A stretch of 64,000 nucleotides of DNA from Angiostrongylus vasorum. Lineage: Eukaryota > Nematoda > Chromadorea > Rhabditida > Metastrongylidae. Position 1 is the first letter of the stretch; each line of letters opens with the position of its first letter. The stretch spans positions 350,745-414,744 of the forward strand of contig JADANN010000009.1 of the NCBI GenBank assembly GCA_018806985.1. Reading direction: 5' to 3'. Under the pieces are notes generated by a model that worked only from the letters and a program-made list of their open reading frames with translations, had not been told where the DNA came from and made no database searches. Shown here in pieces: positions 21,840-31,554 of this stretch. The position numbers and the translations under genes are program-made.

Positions 21840-22340
21840 AATGTTGAGTTTACACGAGGTTGATAATGATGTTTATTCGGCTAACGTTTCGACGGTTTCG
21901 TCTTCATCAGAGCCGGTGACCCGAGTTGATGGTCAACAGTTGTTCAATTTCTCGAGGTGGCGTCTTCGTTGCGCATCAAACTGGATCTAGCTCAGTGGAG
22001 CATCCCTCTCGAATGAGCCATACTCACTCGACGATGCTCTTTATACAGCGCGGTTGTTGTCGATATTGTTATCCGTTGCTAATAGCGTGTTGTTCAACGA
22101 ATAATACACCCTGCAGCGGTCGGTATTATGTCAGCTAGTACGTAGCGAATAGCAAAACAATAATTTTGAAACCGACCGTCTTTTAACCTCGATAGCAAAA
22201 TAATCAACATGTGTTTACAGTGTTGAGCTTACGTTAGCCGAATGCACATCATTGTCAACCTCATGCAAGCTCGACATTATAAACACACGTTGATGACTTT
22301 ACTACCGAGGTTAAAAGACGATTGGTTTCAAAATTATTGA
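21840..22340. repeat. Penelope-like terminal sequences, second subfamily, inverted
   Basis: GTTGATAATGATGTTTATTCGGCTAACG near 21859 and the reverse block GTTAGCCGAATGCACATC near 22234 face each other. ATAAACACACGTTGATGACTTTACT near 22276 is the end of the unit. No coding part is visible between them. Confidence 0.45.
21872..21914 (-). ncRNA. Canonical hammerhead ribozyme core
   Basis: Best hammerhead candidate in the window. Minus strand: CTGATGA, then A, a perfect four-pair stem GACG/CGTC with loop AAAC, then GAAAC and GTTAGCCGAATAA. All core positions (CUGAUGA and GAAA) are intact. It sits in a Penelope-like terminal sequence, where such ribozymes are known. Stem I pairing GGCT with AGCC closes the core. 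Confidence 0.65.
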
Positions 22341-22740
22341 GATGCTTACTCGGATACTTCGACGGCCTGTCTTCACTGGTTGTGCAGGGCCCCACATAAT
22401 TTCCATTTTTCAAAGTTTTCCTAGTTTAACCATTGTGGTTCCATGGAGCCCTGAGATCAGCCCGGCCAAAATCTGCCCCAGGTCGCAACCACCACAGGCA
22501 GTCGCCGCCCTAGCGGATCAGAGGGAGGTTTGCCACCAAGCGACTAGTTTGATGCCAGAACGGTGACGGATCCTGGTATTAGTTTACTCTCAGCTGGGCT
22601 TCCTGACGGAAGCGTCGGACTCCCTTCTCAGCTTGGGATTCCCTGTCAGGAGATGAATCCCCCTCGCTGTACTGCACACCGTAGTCCGATAGGCAACAAC
22701 CCCTCCGAGCCACGATGATGGGTTAACCGTTGGGAGGAAA
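22340..22740 (+). repeat. Dispersed repeat family C, copy 3
   Basis: Near full length, from CTTACTCGGATACTTCGACGG to GGGTTAACCGTTGGGAGG. It serves as the orientation reference for the family. Confidence 0.7.
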
Positions 22741-22937
22741 CACTGCGATAGTATTACAATTTAAAAAGATGACTATTGCATGTGAAACCTGCACCTAGTC
22801 ACTGCTTAATACTAGGTCTTCTTGTCAGTCATATCACTAATCCGCTACTTGTCATGTTGCAATGATAGGTGCAACCACAATGATATTGTTAGCAACTATG
22901 ACACAACTTTATTGTTACTATCCCCGTTATTACTACA

Positions 22938-23245
22938 TGGTGGAAGCGGGTAGCACAGTGATAATGAAGCCGATCATCAGGAACATGGTCCTGGTTCGAC
23001 CCTGCGCCGGACTCAACCAGGACTCACTTTCTGTAATACAAGTGAGAACGCTCCAGCCTGGCCATCTCAGAACTCCAGAAAGAGTCCACTCGACCAGCAT
23101 TACGACATTCAAAATGAAATGGAAATCCTGAACGAACAGTCGAAGCCACAAGTAAATGTTGGAAGACCTTCATAGATGGTGGATGCGAGGAAACAAATCG
23201 TATGTGAGAAGTGCTGGGATCCGGGAGTAGATGTGAAAGACGGAT
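22938..23245 (+). repeat. SINE-2, copy with intact head
   Basis: A box GGGTAGCACAGTGATAATG, B box TGGTTCGACCC, then GAGAACGCTCCAGCCTGG, CACTCGACCAGCATTACG, TGGTGGATGCGAGGAAAC and TGCTGGGATCCG. It lacks the ACCAGACTTG block. Confidence 0.6.
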
Positions 23246-23496
23246 CATGTAAAAAACAGAAATTGGTTGCACGGCCTGCCACCACACCTACTTTGAGCAT
23301 CCCAGTACTTCTACTATTCGATTAGTATTGTCGGATTCACTGCCTACGAAGGCGTTCAAATTTTTATGCGAGCGGTTTCAGGTGTTGATCAAGAATTGAT
23401 CGTCTTCATCAGGAATGTCGTTGAAAGTTGGTGGAGTAGATTCTCCCTGGGATCCTGAGATGGCCGTACTAGGACGTTTTCACGCTGATTAGAGAG

Positions 23497-23870
23497 AGTG
23501 TGGTGATTCCTGTTCCTGGGTGTCGGGCGGCGATGTGCTGCGGGGAGACTCATCCCTCAGCAGGGCCTCCCAAGCTGAGAAAAAGTCAGGTTTTTCATCA
23601 TGAAGCCCAACTGAGAGTAGACCAGTAACCAGGATCCACCACTGTCCTGGTATCAAACTAGTCGCATGGTGGCAGCAAATCTCCCTTTTGATCCACAAGA
23701 GATGCGACTGCTTGTAATGGTGACAACCTGGGACAGACTTTGGCCAGGCTTACCTTGGGACTCCTGGAAACTAATAATGGCTATGCCAGCAAAACTCCGA
23801 AAAGAATGGAAATTGTGCTGAGGCCCGTAAAACCAATGAAGGTGGGCCATCCAAGTATCCAAGTGGTGGT
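23497..23870 (-). repeat. Dispersed repeat family C, copy 4, end-truncated
   Basis: Begins inside the element (CCTGGGTGTCGGGCGGCGATG) and ends GGGCCATCCAAGTATCCAAG. Confidence 0.65.
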
Positions 23871-23876
23871 GGGTGA

Positions 23877-23965
23877 TTCAATACAATTCTGGACCAATTT
23901 TCCGACCCCCCTAGGGTAAGGTGCTTATTTTAACCGGGCGAGGTCGAACCAGATCCTGAGTGAAG
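23877..23965 (-). repeat. SINE-2 head fragment
   Basis: The minus strand has TGGTTCGACCTCGCCC (B box) and CGGAAAATTGGTCC, so only the first third of the element is present. Confidence 0.4.
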
Positions 23966-24404
23966 TGTGGTGATCTGTCCATGTAATGAACTAGCTATCC
24001 GCTTTCCAAGGATATTATTAATTTTGACTAAATGGCAATTTCTTCTTTTTATGATACAGCATCCATTGTGTCGTTAAGTTATGCTCCAGTGATTAGTTTC
24101 ATTAATAATAAAGGTTTGGTCATCTCATTTATGAAAAGCTCATTCAGTATGCTCAGTTATTAATGGATATCGCAATTAGCACAATTATAGGAATACACCA
24201 CTGTTTTTTGCAAACGGTAACATTTCCGTGTGGTTATGAGAAGTATGAAAAAAACCTGAACTTGAGATTTACGCGTAATGTGCAAACACGCAGAAACGCT
24301 CTTAACTTGCATGAATTTTTAGCTAGATAGTTCTCTGCTAAATATGAAGAAAATGGATTGTACAAGGTACACGCTTTCAAGCATATGTCTTTATTAGCAT
24401 GTTT

Positions 24405-24690
24405 AGCTTGCGTGTATCACGCAATGGTTGGAGATGTCCTAAAATATAGTCTTTGTTCCGGCCCTATTCTCAGGATAGATGAAATCCTCCGGTGCTCCGA
24501 GAATGGCAGATCGGTACCAAGCTTTTCAAGGACGATAGCAGCACTGACGTGTTAGATTTGTAAGATCTAAGGCATTAAGCAAGCTAATTTCGAATACAGT
24601 AACCTCTACAGCGCTACGAATGGACTCTGTTGCATGGAGTACATCCACAGGAAACTAATCATTGCAGAGGATCTTTTATGCTATATCTTT
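24405..24690 (+). repeat. SINE-1 copy, degraded
   Basis: Weak head (GTATCACGCAATGGTTGG) and body (CAGATCGGTACCAAGCTTTTC, GATAGCAGCACTGACG), ending near GATCTTTTATGC. Confidence 0.4.
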
Positions 24691-24804
24691 TAATGGCGTT
24701 TTTTAGATATTATTTCGTTTTACTTTTTTCGTCCTGTTTTGTTTCTGATATGAAACATTTTTTAGCGAAATGATATTAATTTTAATGAATGTTAATATCG
24801 CTAC

Positions 24805-24895
24805 ATCTATATCTCAGCACCACTGTGGTTGTATTTTACATCATATCCTGCCGTGAACAATTACAGTAGGCAGCAAATAGAAGGTTAACACTTAA
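24805..24895 (-). repeat. Family D fragment
   Basis: TATCTCAGCACCACTGTGGTT and CATATCCTGCCGTGAAC match the end of the family D copy at 21592-21795. Confidence 0.4.
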
Positions 24896-25620
24896 TCAAT
24901 GTTTCTTAAGATCAACTCTCCACTAGTATGTCGTTCAGAGTTATGGCACTCATGAAATGTCGTCCGTTCCGGCTGCATCCAGAGAATTACTCGTCGTCAT
25001 TTCTCAACGACATTGCTGGTTAACCAAAATTTCCCCTAGAACCCCGGGTTAGTCGCACCATTTCCAAATGTTTTTAAGTAGCAACCGGCTATTGAATATC
25101 GGCAGATGAATTGTTGGCTTTCGATTACGATTCTTCCAGGATGGCAACTATTTCCGCGATTAGACGACTGGTCGATTGAGAATGATGTAGAAGGCCGAAT
25201 TCCGCTCACCAAAACAAGCAAGAGATGTGAAGGTATGGGAGAAACATGTTTTTCTTATGATGATGAACCACTTCACATTCGAGCACCATCTACGACAGTG
25301 TAAAGAATTAATGTGTCAGAATTTTGTAAATGACACTCGTGCCCGAAATCTCTCACCACTGTCTCTTTCGTAAGATATTTTATATTGCTACAGAAATCTC
25401 ACTTTCATTGAAATTGAAGCGAATTCACAACTCTGACATGGTTACGTCTAATCCTTCACATTTGTTTTCTTTGCAGTATCAAGCTTCCAGTTCCCAGGAT
25501 CCACTTTCTTTTAACCTCGGCATAGGAATACGAATGCGTCGTTTTCTTATTCAGCAATCGCCAGGTTGTTAAACAGCATTCATTTACTTCCATGGAAAAA
25601 CACAATACAATACAGCAGCA

Positions 25621-25655
25621 GCTGACGTCTCGGCAGTATCGCCTTCTTCAGAGCC
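25621..25655 (-). ncRNA. Hammerhead-like motif, one core change
   Basis: CTGAAGA, GGC/GCC stem, then GAGACGTCAGC. The second A of GAAA is G, which should weaken or abolish cleavage. Confidence 0.4.
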
Positions 25656-25812
25656 TGGAAAGATATACTGGTATACAATTTACTAGGCCAAACGCTTCAA
25701 TAACACTTACAAAAAGACGGGAAACTCACCGCTTTTTTACGTGACTTCCAATGAAGGAAGATTAGAACAGCTGATTATAGTCGCATATGGTTGATGACTG
25801 CACCACCCCACA

Positions 25813-27703
25813 TCAGAAATTGATTCGAAGGTACGAGGCCAGGTCGCGTGTGACCTCTGGGCATTCATCCCTATTATTCATTGTAGGGTTTTTGGCATTT
25901 ATCCAAATAGACTCAAGAAGTTTTCGCGCTAGTGTTTTTAGTCTCCTGTGCAAGGATATTGACTTTTACTTCAAAATCGTCTCCACTATGCTTTTTGTAT
26001 CCTATGCGTGTCTAGTGGGGTACTTTGTTTCGTTTGCCATCTAGATGTTCTTTTATACGGATACATAAAGGTCTGCTCGTTTCGCCAATATATTCATCTA
26101 CTCAATTATTACAAGAGATCAGGTATATCGTACCTGAACTCATGCAATCATCGTCCCTGCCATAAGGCCAAATTAGGCAAGTTGTTGTTTCACATAGACG
26201 GTCGTAGAGGCGGTTACCAACTAACTGACGACGTAGAGTAGCCGGTGGTATTTCAACTATCACTACCGATTCCTCTAGACCTGCCCTTCTTAAGCATCGT
26301 TCAATAGCTACGCTTACTTCATCGCTAATAAAGGGCAACATAAACGGTACTTTCTTTTGGCCAAGTGTTTCGCTTGGGCGCGTCGCTCTCCTTCTAAACC
26401 TATCTCGTGCGGTAACTATTTCGTGGCCATTGGAGATGGCTATTTGCCGAGCCAAGTCGCGCGATTCTTCCTGTAGTTCCCCGGTTGTGCACACAGAGGT
26501 GGCTGTTCGAAACATGTTTCTCACAAGCGCCCTCTTTGTGTGCGAACGGTGGAAGGAGAGGAAATGAACGATGATGTTCTTGTTACTTGGTTTTCGGTAC
26601 CACTTTGTCACATGACCGCTACTTGATAAGTTGATTTGAACGTTGAGAAACGGAAGCCAGGTCTCTTTCGGTTTCTCACGGGTGAATTTGATATACTCAG
26701 ACTGCTCATTCAATAATTCAAAGCATTTGTCCATCTCCTCTTGAGTAGAAAAGATGACAAAACATTCATCTATATATCTGCAGTAGAGTAGCGGCCGGAG
26801 ATCGACGACCGTGGCTTCTATTTTAGACATGAACGCAATGGCGAGAGTTGGTGCCAACCGCTGCCACATTGGCAGCCCTCTAATTTGTGCGCAATAGTTC
26901 CCAAACCATCTGAAAACCGAGCAGTTTAGGCACTCTTTCAGGAGAACCATAAGCTGCTGAATAGACAAGCCATGCATGTGTATTCCTCCTTCATGTATAA
27001 CAAGAAGTCCGTGGATGGCTTGCATTGTGGAGTCATTTGACACGATGGTGTAGAGCGCGGAAACGTCGAATGACTCCATCACGCATGCGTTGTTAGGAGA
27101 CGCGTTACGTAGATGTTCTAGGAGCATTTGGGTGTTCGCGAGGTGAGCTGGAATGTGGCTAAGCACTTGGTTAAGTATTCGGCCTAGAAACCATGTTATT
27201 CTATCCGTTGGCCCGTCTCCATAGCTGATAATGGGTCTAACCTTGTAGGAGAGTGGATTGGTAAACGTGAGATCATCAGCTGATACTAACTTATGTGTTT
27301 TAATAAGTAAGTATAAAACGGGACATGTTGGTCGATCTACTTTCAAATGCGAAATAACGGATGGTTTTAAGCCCGCCGCCTTTGCTACTGTGACCCATTA
27401 ATTGCTAAATTTTCGGTATTACCTTTTGTATTCCTTTTCAGACGATGGGTGATAAAGGGTGACATTACTAAGATGTTCCTCCGTTATCTTAGCATCTAAC
27501 TGCTGAGGAATAATTACGAACTCTCCGCCTTTATCACTAACAGATAGTCTAATGGTCCTTGAATTTATTAATTTTTCTAATTTCTCGCATACCACATTTT
27601 TGCGCAGCTGTGAGGTTAAAGATACTCTTTCTATCGTGATAGTGGACAATGACTTTGAGAACGTCGTCCGAAAACATGCGAAACTTTGCATCAATTTCGA
27701 CAT
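25813..27703 (-). pseudogene. Penelope-like reverse transcriptase and GIY-YIG endonuclease
   Basis: Reverse transcriptase of the Penelope class, which primes at exposed DNA ends and is related to telomerase. Minus strand: SDKGGEFVIIPQ (about 27540), then two in-frame stops near 27419 and 27398. The frame then stays open from about 27395 to 26105 with RPTCPVLYLLIKTHKL, PIISYGDGPTDRI, ESFDVSALYT, the catalytic box RYIDECFVIF (D-D replaced by D-E) and FLNVQINLSS. The GIY-YIG domain begins SSGTIYLISCNN and is cut by a TGA at 26102. It continues in frame as VDEYIGETSRPLCIRIKEHL. After one more stop and a frameshift near 25925, the tail NPTMNNRDECPEVTRDLASY ends at 25813. Premature stops show it is inactive, though the 414-codon open run suggests recent decay. 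Confidence 0.8.
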
Positions 27704-28496
27704 TGGGGGTCCTGCTGTGTGAAGAACACTCTGAGGAAAGGAGGAGGTGCTAATAGCGCCATTTCTTCATTTCAATTTCTATTCGATGTTTCTTTCTTGG
27801 CCTTATAGCGGAGTCGATCTTGAAGTTCATACAAGCTGCATACGATCCCACGCACAGTTACTTTTGAAATGGGTTGTGATTGTGGAAAACTTGGATCCAA
27901 TTGTAGTAGTGAACGCGCGTTCTCACGTAAGGTCATACCTCCAAGTACTGTGAGCCTAGATGTTCTTGGTGCACTATCAGTGTTTTTCTATGCAAGTAAA
28001 TACATGCTGTATAACAACCTCGCGATTGCTGAACAAGAAAACGACGCATTAATATCAAGCTTCCGCCTGACGACTGCATTGTTCGACCTGAGGGGCTACA
28101 CTAAGCGAAAGCCTATTCCAAAACAAGCGAAGCGAATCATAATTCCTAATGTGGTCACATTTAATCCTTTACGCTTATTTTTACGATCATCAAGCACACT
28201 GCTGACGATAGCATTATTCGGTGCAACAGTTTCACCATCTTCTGCATTTTTCCTCCTCACGGTTTTCGTTACCACATAGCGGACGACATAGACGTATGTA
28301 TGGTGCTCACTTCAAGTTCAGTGGAATGTGGAATTTCTTTTTACCATGCTATATAGTCATTCGATTCATAGATAGAAGGTCAATGTAGCACAGGATTGAC
28401 CAGACAAGCCAATCACTTGACATAATGATTTACAGAAAAAAAATGCTAACTGGTCATTTGACCAACAATTAACTGCTATTACATCTTGTAACAGTT

Positions 28497-28756
28497 CCCA
28501 GGATCGACTTTCTATTAACCTCGGCAGTGGAATACGAATGCGTCGTTTTCTTGTTCAGCAATCGCGAGGTTGTTAAACAGCATACATTTACTTTCACAAA
28601 AAAACACAATAAAATACAACAGTAGCTGACGTTTCGGCAGTATCCTTTCTTCAGAGCGGCTTATTTACGTGCCTTCCAATGAGGAAGATTAGAACATTTT
28701 GTTCAGAAGATTTGTTTAACAACCTCGCGATTGCTGAACAAGAAAACGACGCATTA
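28497..28756. repeat. Penelope-like terminal repeats, two pieces
   Basis: 28497-28697 matches the terminal repeat in one orientation (ATTAACCTCGGCAGTGGAATA to GAGGAAGATTAGAAC). 28710-28756 is a short piece in the other orientation (TTAACAACCTCGCGATTGCT). Confidence 0.6.
28624..28658 (-). ncRNA. Hammerhead-like motif with altered stem II
   Basis: CTGAAGAAAGGATACTGCCGAAACGTCAGC. The GAAA and CUGANGA boxes are intact, but stem II is weakened by a small deletion relative to the copy at 18386. Confidence 0.4.
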
Positions 28757-28873
28757 ACTGCTATTTTATTTGGTCGTTATGATGAACCATGCTTATTTCA
28801 TGGAATACCAAATACCGAAGCAGACATAGCATAAGTTGTAAAACACTTATAAATACTGAGAGTAATATGTTTG

Positions 28874-29164
28874 TAAGGGCGCTTGTCGCGCAGTGGTTGG
28901 ATGCGCCCTGCCATACACATGGGATCGATTCCCGCGTCCCAGGCACACAAGGCCCTCCATCTCTCCGGGGTCGACAAATTGATATTAGACTTGCCTAGGA
29001 GGATAGCAGCACTGGCTTGATACATCGGTAGGCTACAGCCAGTCATTCATTGTAAAGGTCAGATATGCATTCAATCACCTTCAAACAGTGCTTAATGAAG
29101 TCGAATGCATGGCGCATCCCTAAGGGATTGACCAACAACGAAAGCTTTATCCTGTGTCCTTTTT
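28874..29164 (+). repeat. SINE-1, best-preserved head
   Basis: A box TCGCGCAGTGGTTGGATGCG and B box GGGATCGATTCCCGCG are both close to tRNA consensus. The body and the 3' end (AAGCTTTATCCTGTGTCC) are complete, about 290 bases. The 5' end begins near GGGCGCTTGTCGCGCAG. Confidence 0.7.
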
Positions 29165-29204
29165 AATATGTTTGTATGATAAACAACAGTAACACATATC
29201 AAAT

Positions 29205-29940
29205 AGTAGCATATATACCACTTACAACCGTTCTGTGCAGCGATAGAGCAAAGTCTCGGGCATAAATTCTTGCTGTTCTCAACTTGTCAAATGTTTTGAT
29301 TCTCGAAATATTATCGTCTCCTTTCGCAAAACCTTCGTAAAGAAACGAAACAAGGCGTCGGCGTGAAAGGCAAGGTCGCTAAACATCGAGCGTCCGCTAT
29401 GTATCGTGCATCAATTAGTCTTGAAACTTTGTACATTATATGACCAGTGACACTTTCTTTACTACCTTCTCCAACGATGTTTTCACCATAACGTTATGAA
29501 TCACAAAAAAGGTCAAGCACTGGGTCCACGCCAATGGTCGGTCATATTGACGTGCACGAGACAAAAGAAAAATCCCAAAAGAAAAGCTCCAGATTTTCCA
29601 TGAGTTAAACATGAAGAAGACCAGTCAATAAATGAATCGGTTTTGTCACAGCAAGAAATTCAAACTTTGAAGACGTTAAAGGTTCGAACTAGGAATTGAC
29701 TCCGTTTCTGAACTTGGTTCCATATTCGACTCACTTCAATGAAAGTAAAAAATAGTGATATCTGAGAAAGAAGACCACCTCTGTGATTTCTCGCTTTTTT
29801 TAAAGCAGCGCGGTTGCTTACTCGTCATGTACCGAGTTGTGCACGGGAATTCTTTTTCTTGCATAACCATCCAAGTTGAGTTCAACGTTTCCACCGAGGA
29901 ATATAGCCATGAACTGCATCTATCCCATGCCAGAAACCTA
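29205..29940. other. No gene recognised
   Basis: Apart from the weak repeat shared with 13015-13150, only short frames on both strands at 29736-29966, with no splice support. Confidence 0.35.
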
Positions 29941-29944
29941 CGAA

Positions 29945-30290
29945 CTCTGACAATAGCTATAATCACAATTTTAACCTTTCTACTTACTGCCTACTGTTTT
30001 TGACGGCAGGGTCACCGGAAAGGACAATAGCGCGTTCGTTCCCCACCAAAGGCACCTGCGGGCCAGAGTTTTGCAAATATCTCAGCTTCGTTGAAGTTAT
30101 ATTTCTCAATATACCCTGCCGTCAAAAACAGTAGGCAGTAAGTAAAAAGGTTAAAATTGTGATTATAACTATAGCCTCAGCTTAACTGGGCTCAATGCCG
30201 ATTTGGGCTCTCCCAGATCAATCCCTGTTGACGGTTGATTGCTGATGGCAAGAAGATCGATAGAACTAGATGAGAGACAGGCGAAACGAA
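29945..30290 (-). repeat. Family D, long copy
   Basis: Reverse orientation with both halves: GTCACCGGAAAGGACAATAGC, then TTTTGCAAATATCTCAGC, and AACTGGGCTCAATGCCG to GACAGGCGAAACGAAGG. It shows how the two halves seen apart elsewhere belong together. Confidence 0.55.
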
Positions 30291-30316
30291 GGATCTGAGA
30301 ATAGCTCCTCGCCAAG

Positions 30317-30362
30317 AATAAAAATAAAGGACCAAAAATAAAGGCCCAAAATAAAGGCCTAA
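30317..30362. repeat. Short tandem repeat AAAATAAAGGCC-like
   Basis: Three to four imperfect copies of a 12-14 base unit (AAAAATAAAGGACC, AAAAATAAAGGCCC, AAAATAAAGGCC). Confidence 0.6.
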
Positions 30363-30426
30363 AGAGCCATGCTCTTCAGGAAAGGAGCTTTAAAAATTTC
30401 CTCATTGAGGTTTAGAGATTCCTAGG

Positions 30427-30609
30427 TGTCCAACAGCAATTTAGACTTTGAACGTTCTCTTCTACTAGCAAAGTCAACAATAAAGCCGAGAAAGGGTTTG
30501 ACGTTTCCAGCTAGGAAGATGACTTTACAACGAAAAATGTCAATAAGTTCTACAATTCTGAAAGGAACAAAGCCAGCGCTTGCCAGTGGCAACAACCTCG
30601 GAACACTCT
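30427..30609 (-). CDS. Unassigned open frame, strand uncertain
   Basis: The minus strand is open from about 30609 to a TAG at 30427 (RIVELIDIFRCKVIFLAGNV in its centre), with a possible acceptor CTTTCAG inside. The plus strand is open over the same stretch. The minus reading is more hydrophobic and more protein-like and lies on the strand of the SUN gene, but there is no independent support. No family recognised. Confidence 0.2.
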
Positions 30610-31113
30610 AGAACTGAGCTCCTGGAATTCAAAGAAAAAATCTTGCCAACTCAACAAAGTAGCAGTTAAATAGAAAATGACTTAGAAACCACGCCGTTCT
30701 TCGCCAAGGAGAGCGATTTATGCAGCTAAACAAGCAAGAGAATGAACCAATTTAACAGCGATACATCATGTCTAAGAACTATGAATCTCATCACGCAAGA
30801 AAGGGAACCTGTAGAATAAGGTAACCAGATAACGATAGAAATCAATACAACTGACTCTCTTTAAAAATAGACATTGCTTATCCTCTATTCCATTTTGGTC
30901 TCATTTCCTTCATGGAGATTACCTGAGTGACTAAAACAAGTCCGTCATCTATTCTTTTGTTTACCACATCGCAGCGAAATCCTTTCGAGATCTCACATGT
31001 TTCCGTCACAATTTTAAATATTAAGCTTCATTTTCATTTTCGCTTGAAAAATGATCTTACAAAGAATATCAGATGAGTGGGTGATATTCACGAATATTAC
31101 AAGCAAACGCACA

Positions 31114-31300
31114 TCACGTTAAACCACTTTGCGTCAAGCAAGTCTCGAATACATTTCCTAAGAACTGTAAGGACGCAAAAGTTCTTGAAAACTGAAAAAA
31201 ACAGAAAAGGAAGAAAAGACAAACCAATACCAAGCATTCGCTGGTGTACCTGACCTAATGATGAAGTAGAGTTATGAGATGCACTTCTTTTGAGTTTCAT
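31114..31300 (-). CDS. Candidate mini-gene or stray exons downstream of the SUN gene
   Basis: ATG at 31300, open to a CAG|GTACAC donor at 31250, a 58-base intron with a textbook acceptor (CTGTTTTTTTCAG), and a second exon 31114-31191 that ends in TGA in phase. The product would be about 42 residues with no recognisable motif. The splice sites are good but the peptide is not informative. Confidence 0.25.
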
Positions 31301-31554
31301 TTAAAGAACGGAGTTCAAACTTAGCTCGTTTACAACCTTAACGGAAGCTCTACTTCTACCGGGAGGCCATTTTGACTTCGAGGTGTTGAAAAAAAATGGC
31401 AATAACTTCAGCTTCTTCAAATGACGAGTGAGATCACGAAGGAATCTTCTGAGCATAATAAAACATACATGGAAATAACAAGCTAAATCTCAGCAGGATA
31501 AATTAAACAATAAGCGAATCACTGTGAGATACGCACTATTCAGAAAGCGTACTT

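Larger units (their letters stand above)
25495..28270 (-). mobile_element. Penelope-like element, decayed
   Basis: A minus-strand element with reverse transcriptase and GIY-YIG endonuclease remnants. The 5' coding start is near 28030 (LGGMTLRENARS near 27950, on the minus strand) and the 3' coding end is at 25813. The right-hand flank (25495-25790) is the terminal repeat with a hammerhead-like core, also seen at 18135-18540 and 28497-28756. The plus-strand frame at 27869-28279 is only the reverse reading of the N-terminal part. Confidence 0.8.

Noticed and set aside
25106..25303. Plus-strand frame with a KRCEGMGETC segment, considered as a peptide hormone
   Set aside because: No signal peptide, weak acceptor, only two cysteines in the putative mature part and an open opposite strand.
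27869..28279. Plus-strand open frame of 136 codons
   Set aside because: It is the reverse reading of the N-terminal part of the minus-strand Penelope-like element.
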